Positions 8,643 to 17,605 of a stretch of DNA of 64,000 nt are shown here, in pieces. Origin of the DNA: CAIWHR01 sp963846855 (GTDB taxonomy: Bacteria > Pseudomonadota > Gammaproteobacteria > Burkholderiales > Casimicrobiaceae). Under the pieces are notes generated by a model, which was given only the letters and a program-made list of their open reading frames with translations, made no database searches and was not told the origin of the DNA. The stretch covers positions 10,138-74,137 of the forward strand of contig CAWJXK010000001.1 in NCBI GenBank assembly GCA_963846855.1, written 5' to 3'. The position numbers were made by a program, and so were the translations under genes. Position 1 is the stretch's first letter, and each line of letters begins with the position of its first letter.

Positions 8643-9056
8643 CAGGACTGCGGCGGCCGCGCCAGGAGCCCGACCTTGTGCGCGCCGTTGCGCTGCAGGA
8701 GGTCGAGGATGCCGAGCACGTCCTCGTAGCGCGTGCTGCGGTCGGCGGCGATGACCACCGGCTGATCGGGTGCGCGCGCCTGCTTTTCGCGGATGCGCGC
8801 CACGAGCTCGTCGCGGGTCACCCGCGCCGGTGCGGCGCCGGCCTGCCGGTCCGCGAGCAGCAGCGTGCCGTCGGTGCGCAGCGTGACTTCGAGCGGTTGC
8901 GCCGGCGCGGTGAGCTTGCTGCCGACGCTCGGCAGCTCGATCTCGCCCGGGATTGATGAGCGGCGCCGTCACCATGAAGATGACGAGCAGGACCAGCATC
9001 ACGTCGATGTACGGGACGACGTTGATCTGGTTGATCGTCTTGCGGGCTCGGCGCAT
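8642..9056 (-). pseudogene. tolR: Biopolymer transport protein TolR, frameshifted
   Basis: TolR is the inner-membrane partner of TolQ in the proton-driven Tol machine. The N-terminus KTINQINVVPYIDVMLVLL with its membrane Asp is clear, up to TAPLINPG. After that the frame is lost. It is restored by removing one C from the CCC run at 8946-8948, giving GEIELPSVG and then a normal TolR C-terminal domain ending at the stop at 8642-8644. Neighbours tolQ and tolA are intact, so a sequencing indel is more likely than true loss. Confidence 0.85.
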
Positions 9057-9084
9057 GGAAGGATCGGGGCGGGTTCGGGGGCGT

Positions 9085-9753
9085 TCAGCCCTGCCGCTGC
9101 AGGATGTTCGAGAATTCCTCGATGAACGTCTCGTAGCGCACCGACAGCCGGTCCACGTCGTGCGTATAGCGGTTGTACGCGACAACGGCGGGAATCGCCG
9201 CGAAGAGACCGATGGCCGTCGCGATCAGCGCTTCGGCGATGCCGGGCGCGACCTGCGCAAGCGTCGCCTGACTCACGTTGGCGAGCCCGCGGAACGCATT
9301 CATGATGCCCCACACGGTGCCGAGGAGGCCGATGTAGGGCGACACCGAGCCCACCGTCGCGAGCCCCGAAAGATGCGCCTCGAGCGAGTCGATCTCGCGC
9401 TGGTAGGCCGCGCGCATCGCCCGCCGCGCGCTGTCGAGCGTGACGGCCGGATTGCTGCCCTGCTTGCGGTGCTTCGTGAATTCGCGAAAGCCCGCGGTGA
9501 AGATGTGCTCGAGCCCGGTTCCGGTGAGCGACTGGCTGGCGCTCTGATAGATCGCGTTGAGGTCGCCGCCTTTCCAGAAAGCGTCCTCGAAGACGTCGGT
9601 GTCGCGGGTCGCGCGCTTCAATTGGAAGAGCTTCAGGAAGATCTGCCACCACGACCACAGCGACAGCCCGATCAGGAGCGCCAGGATCGCCTGGACGACG
9701 ATCGACGCCTGCCCGACGAGGGTGAGAAACGAGAGATCGGCATGCACGCTCAA
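9085..9753 (-). CDS. tolQ: Tol-Pal system proton channel TolQ
   Basis: A 222-residue MotA/TolQ/ExbB-family membrane protein that forms the proton channel with TolR and energises TolA. Three hydrophobic segments are visible at about residues 17-37, 130-152 and 170-190, including PYIGLLGTVWGIMNAF and the IATAIGLFAAIPAVVAYN stretch typical of the family. Its start overlaps the ybgC stop by 4 bases, and tolR follows after 28 bases, so ybgC-tolQ-tolR-tolA form one operon. Confidence 0.94.
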   Translation of the reverse strand: MSVHADLSFLTLVGQASIVVQAILALLIGLSLWSWWQIFLKLFQLKRATRDTDVFEDAFWKGGDLNAIYQSASQSLTGTGLEHIFTAGFREFTKHRKQGSNPAVTLDSARRAMRAAYQREIDSLEAHLSGLATVGSVSPYIGLLGTVWGIMNAFRGLANVSQATLAQVAPGIAEALIATAIGLFAAIPAVVAYNRYTHDVDRLSVRYETFIEEFSNILQRQG

Positions 9754-10178
9754 AGCAGGGCCTCGAGTCTAGCGGCGAGCGGCGCGGGAATGCGCGCCGG
9801 CCGCCAGGTTTCCCGGTTGAGGCAGGCGAGCGACACGCGCGCCTGCGTCAGCGTTTCGTCGCCACGGCACACCGACTGCGTGGCGACCATCGTTGCCCGT
9901 CCCGCCGAGAGAAGCGTCAGCGTGACGTCGAGCCGGTCCGAGAGCCGTGCCGGACGCCGGTATTCGATGTCCACGCGGTGAACCACGAACACGATCTGCT
10001 GTTCGCGTTCCAGCGTGTCGAGGTCGAACCCGATCGAGGCGAGCCATTCGGTGCGCGCGCGTTCCATGAAGCGGAGATAATTGGCGTAATAGACGACGCC
10101 GGCGGCGTCCGTGTCCTCGTAGTAGACGCGGACCGGCAGGCGAAAGTTCGCGCGGGCCGACTCCGCCGTCATGTTCAT
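9750..10178 (-). CDS. ybgC: Tol-Pal associated acyl-CoA thioesterase
   Basis: A 142-residue hot-dog-fold thioesterase. The YYEDTDAAGVVYYANYLRFMERART stretch (split here by the catalytic Asp region, about residues 18-42) is the YbgC signature, with the catalytic Asp in DTDAAG. Family members hydrolyse acyl-CoA or acyl-ACP thioesters and associate with phospholipid synthesis at the inner membrane. It overlaps tolQ (4 bases) and ruvB (4 bases), tying the Tol genes to the Holliday-junction genes in one transcript. Confidence 0.92.
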   Translation of the reverse strand: MNMTAESARANFRLPVRVYYEDTDAAGVVYYANYLRFMERARTEWLASIGFDLDTLEREQQIVFVVHRVDIEYRRPARLSDRLDVTLTLLSAGRATMVATQSVCRGDETLTQARVSLACLNRETWRPARIPAPLAARLEALL

Positions 10179-11224
10179 TTGCCGGCAAACAGATCCGCCG
10201 GGCCGCCCGGCGTCGGCGGCGCGAGCCCGAAATGCCGGTACGACAGCGCCGTCGCGATCCGCCCGCGCGCGGTCCGCTGCAGGAAGCCCTGCTGGATGAG
10301 GAAGGGCTCCAGCACGTCCTCGATCGTGTCGCGCTCCTCGTTCATCGCCGCGGCGAGGTTCTCGACGCCCACCGGACCGCCGCCGAATTTCTCGAGCACG
10401 GTGCGCAGCAGCTTGCGATCCATCACGTCGAGACCCGACATGTCGACGTCGAGCATGATGAGCGCGTCGTCGGCAACTTCGCGCGTGATCGCGCCTTGGG
10501 CCCGCACCTCGGCGAAGTCGCGGACGCGGCGCAGGAGCCGGTTCGCGATTCGCGGCGTCCCGCGCGCGCGGCGCGCGATCTCGTGCGCCCCGCTAGCGTC
10601 GATCACGATGTTGAGCAGTCCCGCCGAGCGCGTGACAATGCGCGCGAGCTCCTCGGCCGTGTAGAACTCGAGCCGCGCGACGATGCCGAAGCGGTCGCGC
10701 AGCGGGTTCGTCAGCATTCCGGCGCGGGTCGTCGCGCCGACCAGCGTGAACGGCGGCAGGTCGAGCTTCACGCTGCGCGCGGCCGGGCCCTCGCCGATCA
10801 TGATGTCGATCTGGAAGTCCTCGAGCGCCGGGTAAAGGATCTCCTCGACGACGGGCGACAGCCGGTGGATCTCGTCGATGAACAGAACATCGTTGGGCTC
10901 GAGGTTGGTGAGCAGCGCCGCGAGGTCGCCGGCGCGCTCCAGCACCGGGCCCGAGGTCTGGCGCAGGTTGACGCCGAGCTCGTGCGCGATGATGTGCGAC
11001 AGCGTCGTCTTGCCGAGTCCCGGCGGACCGAACAGCAGCACGTGGTCGAGCGCTTCCTTGCGCTTGCGCGTCGCCTCGATGAAGATCGAGAGCTGGCCGC
11101 GGATTTTCTCCTGGCCGACGTACTCGGCGAGCGCGCGCGGCCGTAGCGTGCGCTCGACGATGTCTTCCTCGCCGCCCGCGACCTTGGCGGCGACGATACG
11201 GCTCTGCTCGTCGTTCTCGATCAT
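10175..11224 (-). CDS. ruvB: Holliday junction branch migration ATPase RuvB
   Basis: A 349-residue AAA+ motor that drives branch migration of Holliday junctions with RuvA. Walker A GPPGLGKTT is near residue 66, Walker B LFIDEIHRL near 113, sensor 1 GATTRAG near 163, and the arginine-containing GTPRIANRLLRR near 223, followed by the winged-helix DNA-binding C-terminus. Length is normal. It overlaps ruvA (ATGA) and ybgC. Confidence 0.96.
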   Translation of the reverse strand: MIENDEQSRIVAAKVAGGEEDIVERTLRPRALAEYVGQEKIRGQLSIFIEATRKRKEALDHVLLFGPPGLGKTTLSHIIAHELGVNLRQTSGPVLERAGDLAALLTNLEPNDVLFIDEIHRLSPVVEEILYPALEDFQIDIMIGEGPAARSVKLDLPPFTLVGATTRAGMLTNPLRDRFGIVARLEFYTAEELARIVTRSAGLLNIVIDASGAHEIARRARGTPRIANRLLRRVRDFAEVRAQGAITREVADDALIMLDVDMSGLDVMDRKLLRTVLEKFGGGPVGVENLAAAMNEERDTIEDVLEPFLIQQGFLQRTARGRIATALSYRHFGLAPPTPGGPADLFAGK

Positions 11225-11805
11225 GCCGGCGTCTTGGCGAGGAGCTTCAGCGCCTGACGGATGCCGTCGGCCACCGACAGCCCGTCGGGCAGCTTCTTGA
11301 CCGTTGCCACCGCTTCCTTGTCGCTGTAGCCCAGGGCGACGAGCGCATTCAGAATGTCGGACGACGCGGTCGGGGCGCGGGCGCCGCCGCCACCTCCGAG
11401 GTCGGCGCCGAGCTTGTCCTTGAGCTCCAGCAGCAGCCGCTCGGCGGTCTTCTTGCCGATGCCGGGGACCTTCGTCAGCCGGCCGGCGTCCTGCAGCGTC
11501 ACCGCGTTCGCGAGCTCCGCCACCGACAGGCCCGAAAGCACCGACAGCGCGGTGCGCGCGCCGATGCCGCTGATCTTCGTCAGCATCCGGAACGCGCGAC
11601 GCTCGCTCTCGCTGCCGAAGCCGAACAGCAGGTGCGCGTCCTCGCGGACGACGAGATGAGTGAACAGCACGACGCGCGCGCCGGGCAGCGGCAGGTTGTA
11701 GAAGGTGCTCATCGGCACGTCGACCTCGTAGCCGACGCCCTGCACGTCGAGCAGGATCTGCGGCGGGTTCTTCTCGACGAGGATTCCGGTGAGGCGGCCG
11801 ATCAT
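11221..11805 (-). CDS. ruvA: Holliday junction DNA-binding protein RuvA
   Basis: A 194-residue subunit that binds the four-way junction and loads RuvB. The OB-fold begins MIGRLTGILVEK, the two helix-hairpin-helix motifs appear as LTKISGIGARTALSVL and LTKVPGIGKKTAERLL, and the C-terminal domain III that contacts RuvB includes ALVALGYSDKEA. A glycine/alanine linker separates domains II and III. It sits directly upstream of ruvB. Confidence 0.96.
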   Translation of the reverse strand: MIGRLTGILVEKNPPQILLDVQGVGYEVDVPMSTFYNLPLPGARVVLFTHLVVREDAHLLFGFGSESERRAFRMLTKISGIGARTALSVLSGLSVAELANAVTLQDAGRLTKVPGIGKKTAERLLLELKDKLGADLGGGGGARAPTASSDILNALVALGYSDKEAVATVKKLPDGLSVADGIRQALKLLAKTPA

Positions 11806-11858
11806 GATCCGTGATTATGGCATGCGAGGCGCGTCGCGTCGGCGGTGCGTTGCCCCGG

Positions 11859-12542
11859 CTAGCCGGGCAGCGCGGCCAGGTGCGAGTGCACGGCGGTGAG
11901 CGAGGGCAGGACCAGAATGCCGCGCGCGAGCAGGTCGGCGGTGGGCTCCAGCGTATCCGGCACCATGATCGGAATCATTCCGGCGGCCAGTGCGCCGCAC
12001 ACGCCGGGCTCGGAATCCTCGAGGACGATGCAATCCGCCGGCGCGGCGCCAAGCCGGGTGGCGGCGAGCAGGAAGATGTCGGGCAGGGGCTTGCCATTCA
12101 CGACCTCGTCGCCGCCGACCAGCGCGGCGAAGCGCGCGAGCAGGCCAGCGTGCGCGAGCTTCGACTCGGCCCGCGCGCGGCGTGTCGACGTCGCGACGAC
12201 CCGCGGAATGCGCATCGCGTCGAGCCAATCGAGGAGCGCGACGAGGCCGGGCTTCACCGCGACCCCTTCGCGCGCGACGATCGCATCATAGGCTTCCTGC
12301 GACGCCTGCATCAGACGGTCGATCGGATAGTTGCCGCCATGGCGCTCGAGGACCAGCGTGCGCGAATCGCGCGAATTGCGGCCGATCATCGCGGGGATTA
12401 GCGTCGCGTCGAAGTCGAGCTCGAGCCGCGCGGCGGCGTCCATCCAGCAGCGCGATGCGAGCCGCTCGGTGTCGAGCATGAGGCCGTCCATGTCGAACAC
12501 CACGGCGTTCGGCCGGCGCTGCGGCCGCGGCGCGCGCGTCAT
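11859..12542 (-). CDS. HAD-family phosphatase, beta-phosphoglucomutase-like
   Basis: A 227-residue HAD hydrolase of the subfamily with a helical cap. Motif I FDMDGLMLDTE is near residue 15, motif II ATSTRR near 117, and motif III/IV VLEDSEPGVCGALAAGM near 175. The ATG overlaps the ruvC stop (ATGA), so it is translated after ruvC, and ruvA follows 53 bases downstream. The substrate is not evident; the DMDG motif suits either a phosphatase or a sugar-phosphate mutase. Confidence 0.85.
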   Translation of the reverse strand: MTRAPRPQRRPNAVVFDMDGLMLDTERLASRCWMDAAARLELDFDATLIPAMIGRNSRDSRTLVLERHGGNYPIDRLMQASQEAYDAIVAREGVAVKPGLVALLDWLDAMRIPRVVATSTRRARAESKLAHAGLLARFAALVGGDEVVNGKPLPDIFLLAATRLGAAPADCIVLEDSEPGVCGALAAGMIPIMVPDTLEPTADLLARGILVLPSLTAVHSHLAALPG

Positions 12543-13114
12543 CGGATGAAACGGCCGCCCCGGCGCCGGAAGTTGCCGGCGACGAGGCCGCCCATGCCCT
12601 GCGTGCCGTGCGCGTGCGCGATCGCGCAGGCGAGCGCGTCGGCGGCGTCCGGCGACGGCGTGCCGTCGAGGCACAGCAGCCGGCGCACCATTTCCTGCAC
12701 CTGTTCCTTCGCGGCCTTGCCGTGGCCCACCACCGCCTGCTTCACCTGCAGCGCCGTGTATTCGCGCACCGGCAGCCGCGCGAGCACCGCGGCCGAGATC
12801 GCCGCGCCGCGCGCCTGCCCCAGCAGCAGCGTCGACTGCGGGTTCACGTTGACGAAGACCTTCTCGACTGCGACTTCTTCCGGGTGGTAGCGCGCGATGA
12901 TTTCGGCCAAGTCCCGCAGGATCACGCCAAGGCGCTCCGGCAGCTCGCCGTCGCTGCTCTTGATCGCGCCGCTCGCGATGCACGTGAGGCGGCTGCCCGC
13001 GACGTCGATGATGCCAAATCCGGTCACGCGCAGACCAGGGTCGATGCCGAGGATGCGGCGCGTCGATTTCACGGGCGGCAGCGCCGCGCTTGCGGGGCGG
13101 GCGCGAATTGCCAT
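12539..13114 (-). CDS. ruvC: Holliday junction resolvase RuvC
   Basis: A 191-residue endonuclease that cuts Holliday junctions symmetrically. The first catalytic Asp is in ILGIDPGLRVTGFG, the Glu in VAVEKVFVN, and the later acidic pair in PDAADALACAIAH, all in the usual RNase H-fold order. I start it at the ATG at 13114, which gives a short N-terminal extension before the first strand. An upstream ATG at 13189 would add a low-complexity tail. An HAD gene separates it from ruvAB. Confidence 0.94.
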   Translation of the reverse strand: MAIRARPASAALPPVKSTRRILGIDPGLRVTGFGIIDVAGSRLTCIASGAIKSSDGELPERLGVILRDLAEIIARYHPEEVAVEKVFVNVNPQSTLLLGQARGAAISAAVLARLPVREYTALQVKQAVVGHGKAAKEQVQEMVRRLLCLDGTPSPDAADALACAIAHAHGTQGMGGLVAGNFRRRGGRFIR

Positions 13115-13241
13115 GTCAGTGATGCCGCAGAACCGGGAGCTCGCCGCGCCTCGCGGGCGATGAAGCGACGCGGAACGTGTGCGCGTCACGACCGGCGGGA
13201 AGGGGTGCGATAGAGCGCGTGGCGGTCACCCCGGCCGGCAC

Positions 13242-13967
13242 CTATTCGTCGATGACCGAGTTCGTGTACACGTTCTGGACGTCGTCCAGCGACTCGATCG
13301 CGTCCAGCAGTTTCTGCATCCGCGCGGCGTCCTCGCCGGTCATCTCGATCTCGGTCAACGGCTTCATCGTCACCTCGGCGAACTCGGGCGCGTGGCCCGC
13401 CTTGGCGAGCGCCTCCTTCACCGCGATGAAGTCATAGGGTCCGGTGATCACCTCGAGGCTGCCGTCGTCGTTGCTGACGACGTCCTCGGCGCCCGCGTCG
13501 AGGGCCGCTTCCATCAGCTTGTTCTCGTCGGTGCCGGGGGCGAAGACGAGCTGGCCGCAATGCTTGAACAGGAAAGCCACCGAGCCGTCGGTGCCGAGGT
13601 TGCCGCCGTACTTGGAGAATGCGTGCCGGACGTCGGCGACGGTGCGCGTGCGGTTGTCGGTCATGCAATCGACGATCACCGCGACGCCGTTGACCCCGTA
13701 ACCCTCGTAACGGATCTCCTCGTAGCTGACGCCCTCGAGCTCGCCGGCGCCGCGCCTGGCGGCGCGCTCGATCGTGTCCTTCGGCATGTTGTTCGCCGTC
13801 GCCTTGTCGATGGCGAGCCGCAAGCGCGGATTCATCGACGCGTCGGCGCCTCCGAGGCGCGCCGAGACCGTGATTTCCTTGATGAGGCGGGTGAAGATCT
13901 TGCCGCGCTTGGCGTCGGTGGCCGCCTTGCGGTGCTTGATGTTCGCCCATTTGCTGTGACCCGCCAT
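13242..13967 (-). CDS. yebC: YebC/PmpR-family regulatory protein
   Basis: A 241-residue DUF28 protein starting MAGHSKWANIKHRKAATDAKR, the invariant N-terminus of the family (position 1 to about 20). The central segment DNRTRTVADVRHAFSKYGGNLG and the C-terminal strands are also typical. Family members have been described as transcription regulators and, for YebC, as factors that relieve ribosome stalling on prolines. It heads the ruvC-HAD-ruvAB run. Confidence 0.94.
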   Translation of the reverse strand: MAGHSKWANIKHRKAATDAKRGKIFTRLIKEITVSARLGGADASMNPRLRLAIDKATANNMPKDTIERAARRGAGELEGVSYEEIRYEGYGVNGVAVIVDCMTDNRTRTVADVRHAFSKYGGNLGTDGSVAFLFKHCGQLVFAPGTDENKLMEAALDAGAEDVVSNDDGSLEVITGPYDFIAVKEALAKAGHAPEFAEVTMKPLTEIEMTGEDAARMQKLLDAIESLDDVQNVYTNSVIDE

Positions 13968-14053
13968 CGATGCTGCCTATTCTGCGAAAAATCGGGATGA
14001 AATTATACCGCGCGGCGGCCGCGCCCCGTCTTCGCCGCGGGGATTTCGCCAGG

Positions 14054-14680
14054 CTATACGAGCCCCTGCTGGCGCAGGAACTTCTGCAGCACCGACAGCC
14101 GCACTTCGCTGTCGTTCACCTCGAGCATCGTCTGCTTGATGTGAAGCGGCAGGGGCAACAGCTCGGCGAGGCGGTAGCCGACCCAGGAGGCGTCCTCGAA
14201 CGCGTGCTGCGCGGGAAAGTGCTGCGGGCCGATGCGCTGCGCGAGCGCCTCGAGCAGCCGGGCAAGCGGCGCGCACGCCTCCGGCAACGCGACTGTCGGC
14301 TCGGCGGGGATCGTGGCGACCTTTCCGACGACGAGTCCGTCGCGGCGTGTCTCGTGCGAGAGCACGCGAAACCGGGTTCCACCGGCGACGCCGATGTGCA
14401 GGATGCCCTGCTCCGGCATGTCCCAGCTCGTGATCGACGCGAGCGTTCCGATCTCGGCGAACGTCGCCGGCGCTTCGCCGGCGCGAGCGACTTCCTCGCC
14501 CTGCGTGACGAGGCAGACGCCGAACGGCACGTCGCTCGCGAGGCACGCCTTCGTCATCTCGATGTAGCGCTGCTCGAACACCTTGAGCGGCAGAACGCCG
14601 CCCGGAAACAGCACGGTCTTGAGCGGGAACAGCGGCAGTTCCACGGAACGCAATGCGCGCCCGGTCAGAAACGGGGGCAT
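14054..14680 (-). CDS. LON-protease N-terminal domain protein
   Basis: A 208-residue stand-alone LON substrate-binding domain. It opens LPLFPLKTVLFPGGVLPLKV followed by FEQRYIEM, the hallmark of the Lon N-terminal (PUA-like) domain, but lacks the AAA+ and protease parts of Lon. Such proteins are common in proteobacteria and are often annotated peptidase S16; they have no catalytic residues, so they probably bind peptides or proteins. No obvious operon partner. Confidence 0.85.
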   Translation of the reverse strand: MPPFLTGRALRSVELPLFPLKTVLFPGGVLPLKVFEQRYIEMTKACLASDVPFGVCLVTQGEEVARAGEAPATFAEIGTLASITSWDMPEQGILHIGVAGGTRFRVLSHETRRDGLVVGKVATIPAEPTVALPEACAPLARLLEALAQRIGPQHFPAQHAFEDASWVGYRLAELLPLPLHIKQTMLEVNDSEVRLSVLQKFLRQQGLV

Positions 14681-14743
14681 CGTGCGTTGCCGTGCGGCGG
14701 TGAGAGGAAATGCGTCGCCATCGCCCGATTCTAGCAGCGCCTC

Positions 14744-15580
14744 CTACGCGAGCTCGCGATGCCGCGTGAGCACCTGATAGCGGGGCGAGAAGGCGCGGGC
14801 GAGCCGTTCGACGAGATACACCGAACGGTGCCGACCGCCGGTGCAGCCGATCGCGACGGTGAGGTAGTTGCGGTTGTCACGCGCGTAGTCCGGGAGCCAG
14901 CTGGCGACAAAGTGGTAGATGTCGGTGTACATCCGCTCCACCTCGGGCAGCTTCTCCAGGAACGCAACGACCGGCGCATCGCTTCCCGTCAGCGGCGCGA
15001 GCTCGACCTCGTAGTGGGGATTGGGCAGGCAGCGCACGTCGAAGACGAGATCGGCGTCGAGCGGGACGCCGTGCTTGAAGCCGAACGACTCGAACAGCAG
15101 CGAGAGCCTCGACGCGTCGACGCTGACGAAATCCTTGATCCAGTTGCGCAGCGCCGCCGCGGAGAGATCGCTCGTGTCGAACACGAAGCCGAGCGGGCGC
15201 GCCTCGGAAAGCAGCGTCCGCTCGTATTCGATGGCCTCGGTCAGCGTTCGCGCATCGCTCGAAAACGGGTGGCGACGCCGCGTTTCCGAGAATCGCTTCA
15301 CGAGCTCCGGAGTCTTCGCGTCGAGGTAGAGGAAGCGGACGCTCCAGCCCGCCGCCTTCAAGGTGTCGATCGCGGCGGACAGCCCGGCCAGGCCGGGTCC
15401 GGTCTTGACGTCGAGCGCGATCCCGACGCGGTCGCGCCCGGCGGCGGCGAGGTAGCCGGCGGTCTCGGCGACGAGCGGCAGGGGAAGGTTGTTGACCGCG
15501 TAATAGCCCGAGTCCTCGAGCGCTGCGAGCGCGACGCTCTTGCCGGAGCCCGAGACTCCGCCGATCAGCAGCAGGTCCAT
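14744..15580 (-). CDS. rapZ: RNase adapter protein RapZ
   Basis: A 278-residue nucleotide-binding protein. Walker A GVSGSGKS lies at residues 8-15, a Walker B-like YLDAKTPEL near 85, and the C-terminal RapZ domain has FDVRCLPNPHYEVEL and the IGCTGGRHRSVYLVERLA signature. In enterics RapZ directs RNase E to the small RNA GlmZ and controls glucosamine-6-phosphate synthesis. Its place next to hprK and ptsN is the usual arrangement. The ATG at 15580 places the P-loop at the right distance from the N-terminus. Confidence 0.94.
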   Translation of the reverse strand: MDLLLIGGVSGSGKSVALAALEDSGYYAVNNLPLPLVAETAGYLAAAGRDRVGIALDVKTGPGLAGLSAAIDTLKAAGWSVRFLYLDAKTPELVKRFSETRRRHPFSSDARTLTEAIEYERTLLSEARPLGFVFDTSDLSAAALRNWIKDFVSVDASRLSLLFESFGFKHGVPLDADLVFDVRCLPNPHYEVELAPLTGSDAPVVAFLEKLPEVERMYTDIYHFVASWLPDYARDNRNYLTVAIGCTGGRHRSVYLVERLARAFSPRYQVLTRHRELA

Positions 15581-15752
15581 GAGCAGTCCATCACCGAATT
15601 CAACACGATTGGCGAGCGGAGCCCGCCGCGAGCGCAACCGAGACGCGAAGCGGGCGCCCTGGGAACCGGAATGTGCATCAGGCGTACATGAGGATTGCGA
15701 GGGAACCCGCGAGAAGATATCGGCAAGCGTGGCAGGTTTGCGCCATCAACCG

Positions 15753-16715
15753 TCAGCCGCCGTCTTCCATGAGCCTCTGCTGCCGCTCGATGAATTCCTT
15801 GGTGCTGTCGATGCCGCGCTGGTTCAGCACGAAGTTGCGCACCGCGGCTTCGACCAGCACCGCGAGGTTGCGCCCGGCGGCGACGGGGATCGTCACCTTG
15901 CGGATCGGCACGCCGAGGATCTCCTGGTAGGTCGCCTGGACCTGCAGCCGGTCGAGATCCGAGAACGCCTCGTGGCCGTGATCCTCCAGATGCACCATGA
16001 ATTTCAGCAGCTTGCGCGGACGCACCGCGGTCTCACCGAAGATGGTTCGGATATTGAGGATGCCAATGCCGCGCACCTCGAGGAAATCGCGCAGCACGCC
16101 CGGACAGCGTCCCTCGAGCGTGTCGGGCGAAATCCGGTAGATCTCCACGATATCGTCGGCGACGAGGCCGTTGCCGCGCGAGATGAGCTCGAGCGCGAGC
16201 TCGCTCTTGCCGATCGCCGACGCGCCGGTGATGAGGACGCCCATCTCCAGCACGTCCAGGAAGACACCGTGCAGCGTGGTGGCCTCGGCGAGCACGCGCG
16301 CGAGGTAGAGCCGTATCACCTCGACCACGTTCGGCGACGGCTGGGTCGACGTGAAGAGCGCGACGTGATCGGAGGCGCAGCGCGCGGAGAGCTCGGGCGG
16401 GACTGCTTCGCCGTTGGCGACGACGATCGCGACGAGCTCGGTGCCGAACAGCCGGGCGACCGTGTCGCGCCATACTTCGGCGGAAAGGCCCTTCACCCAG
16501 GCAATCTCCGCCGCGCCGAGAATCTGGATCCGGAATGGATGGATGAGGTTGAGGTGTCCGACCTGGCCGCTGGTCGGCTTCAATGCGGCGTCGCCGGTCA
16601 GCACGCGGTTGCCGCCCTGGCGGCCGGCGGCCCAGCTCAAGTCGAGCCGGGCCTCGTTGTCGTTGAAGAATTTCTCGACACTGACCTGCCGGACCATGCC
16701 GTGCTCGCTCGTCAT
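15753..16715 (-). CDS. hprK: HPr kinase/phosphorylase
   Basis: A 320-residue bifunctional enzyme that phosphorylates and dephosphorylates HPr on serine. The C-terminal kinase half has the P-loop GASAIGKSE near residue 155, the DDIVEIYRISPD region near 180 and the signature GIGILNIRTIFGE near 210. In betaproteobacteria it works with a regulatory, not sugar-transporting, phosphotransferase system, in line with its position 19 bases after ptsN. Start ATG at 16715; a second ATG six codons later is possible. Confidence 0.93.
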   Translation of the reverse strand: MTSEHGMVRQVSVEKFFNDNEARLDLSWAAGRQGGNRVLTGDAALKPTSGQVGHLNLIHPFRIQILGAAEIAWVKGLSAEVWRDTVARLFGTELVAIVVANGEAVPPELSARCASDHVALFTSTQPSPNVVEVIRLYLARVLAEATTLHGVFLDVLEMGVLITGASAIGKSELALELISRGNGLVADDIVEIYRISPDTLEGRCPGVLRDFLEVRGIGILNIRTIFGETAVRPRKLLKFMVHLEDHGHEAFSDLDRLQVQATYQEILGVPIRKVTIPVAAGRNLAVLVEAAVRNFVLNQRGIDSTKEFIERQQRLMEDGG

Positions 16716-16734
16716 GCGCGCCGTGCGCCCGCGA

Positions 16735-17196
16735 TCACGCGGTCGCCGCCCATCCGTCGAACAGGGCCCGGAGCTCGACCGGGCTCGAAGCGGCGGCGAG
16801 CTGCTCGCGGAACCGCTTCTCCGAGAACATCTGCGCGAGCTCGGACAGGAGCTGCAGGTGCCGCTCGGTCGCCTGCTCGGGGACCAGCAGCACGAAGACC
16901 TGCGCCACCGGCTTGCCATCGGGCGCATCGAAGGGGATGGGCGCGCGCAGTCGCACGAAGGCGCCCTGCGCCTCGCGCAATCCCTTGATCCTGCCGTGTG
17001 GAATCGCGACACCCTGGCCCAGTCCCGTCGAGCCCAGCTTCTCACGCGCGGTGAGGCTGTCGACAACGACATTGCGCGCGAGGCCGGAACTCGACTCGAC
17101 GAGCGTCCCGACCGCATCGAACAGCCGCGCTTTCGAACCCACGTCGACGTCGAGCAGGATGTTCGCGGTGGGCAGGAGCTCGGCGACCTGGTTCAT
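16735..17196 (-). CDS. ptsN: Nitrogen-regulatory PTS protein EIIA-Ntr
   Basis: A 153-residue EIIA domain of the fructose type used for regulation. The phosphorylatable His is in VAIPHGRI near residue 66, and QVFVLLVPEQATERHLQLL is typical of PtsN. It receives phosphate from NPr and affects potassium uptake, nitrogen and envelope stress responses in other bacteria. Order rpoN-hpf-ptsN-hprK-rapZ is conserved among relatives. Confidence 0.93.
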   Translation of the reverse strand: MNQVAELLPTANILLDVDVGSKARLFDAVGTLVESSSGLARNVVVDSLTAREKLGSTGLGQGVAIPHGRIKGLREAQGAFVRLRAPIPFDAPDGKPVAQVFVLLVPEQATERHLQLLSELAQMFSEKRFREQLAAASSPVELRALFDGWAATA

Positions 17197-17235
17197 GCGG
17201 GGGAAACGCGGTGCGTTGGGCCGGACCGGCCCGCG

Positions 17236-17562
17236 TCAGGCGGCGGCGTCGCGCTTCGCGGCGTGACCTTCGTGGCGGTGCAGCGCGAGCTTTTCCTTGT
17301 GCTTCACAACCTGGCGGTCGAGCTTGTCGACGAGAACGTCGATCGCCGCATACATGTCCGCCTCGATCGCCTCGCAGTGGATGTCCTTGCCGCGCGCATG
17401 CAGGTTCACCTCGACCTTGTGGTTGAGCTTGTCCACCGAAAGCACGACGTTCACGTCGATCACGTGGTCGAAATGGCGCGACACGCGGTCGAGCTTCGCG
17501 ACGACGTAGTCGTGCAGCGCGGGCGTGATGTCGAGATGGTTGCCGGTGACGTTGAGGTTCAT
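17236..17562 (-). CDS. hpf: Ribosome hibernation promoting factor, short form
   Basis: A 108-residue sigma-54 modulation/S30EA protein that binds the ribosome decoding site and promotes hibernation. The fold is recognised by MNLNVTGNHLDITPALHDYV at the start and DMYAAIDVLVDKLDRQVVKH near residue 70. The long-form C-terminal dimerisation domain is absent, so it is the short HPF type. It lies between rpoN and ptsN as usual. Confidence 0.93.
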   Translation of the reverse strand: MNLNVTGNHLDITPALHDYVVAKLDRVSRHFDHVIDVNVVLSVDKLNHKVEVNLHARGKDIHCEAIEADMYAAIDVLVDKLDRQVVKHKEKLALHRHEGHAAKRDAAA

Positions 17563-17605
17563 CGCACTCTCCTTCCGTTGCTGGAGATTCCGCGCGCGGC
17601 CGGGA

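Noticed and set aside
7791..9185. A single 464-residue TolR-TolA fusion protein
   Set aside because: It exists only because of the one-base shift in tolR; the middle part is a wrong-frame translation of TolR.
11859..12983. An N-terminally extended HAD protein starting inside ruvC
   Set aside because: The extension is a wrong-frame reading of ruvC; the ATGA overlap at 12542 gives the real start.
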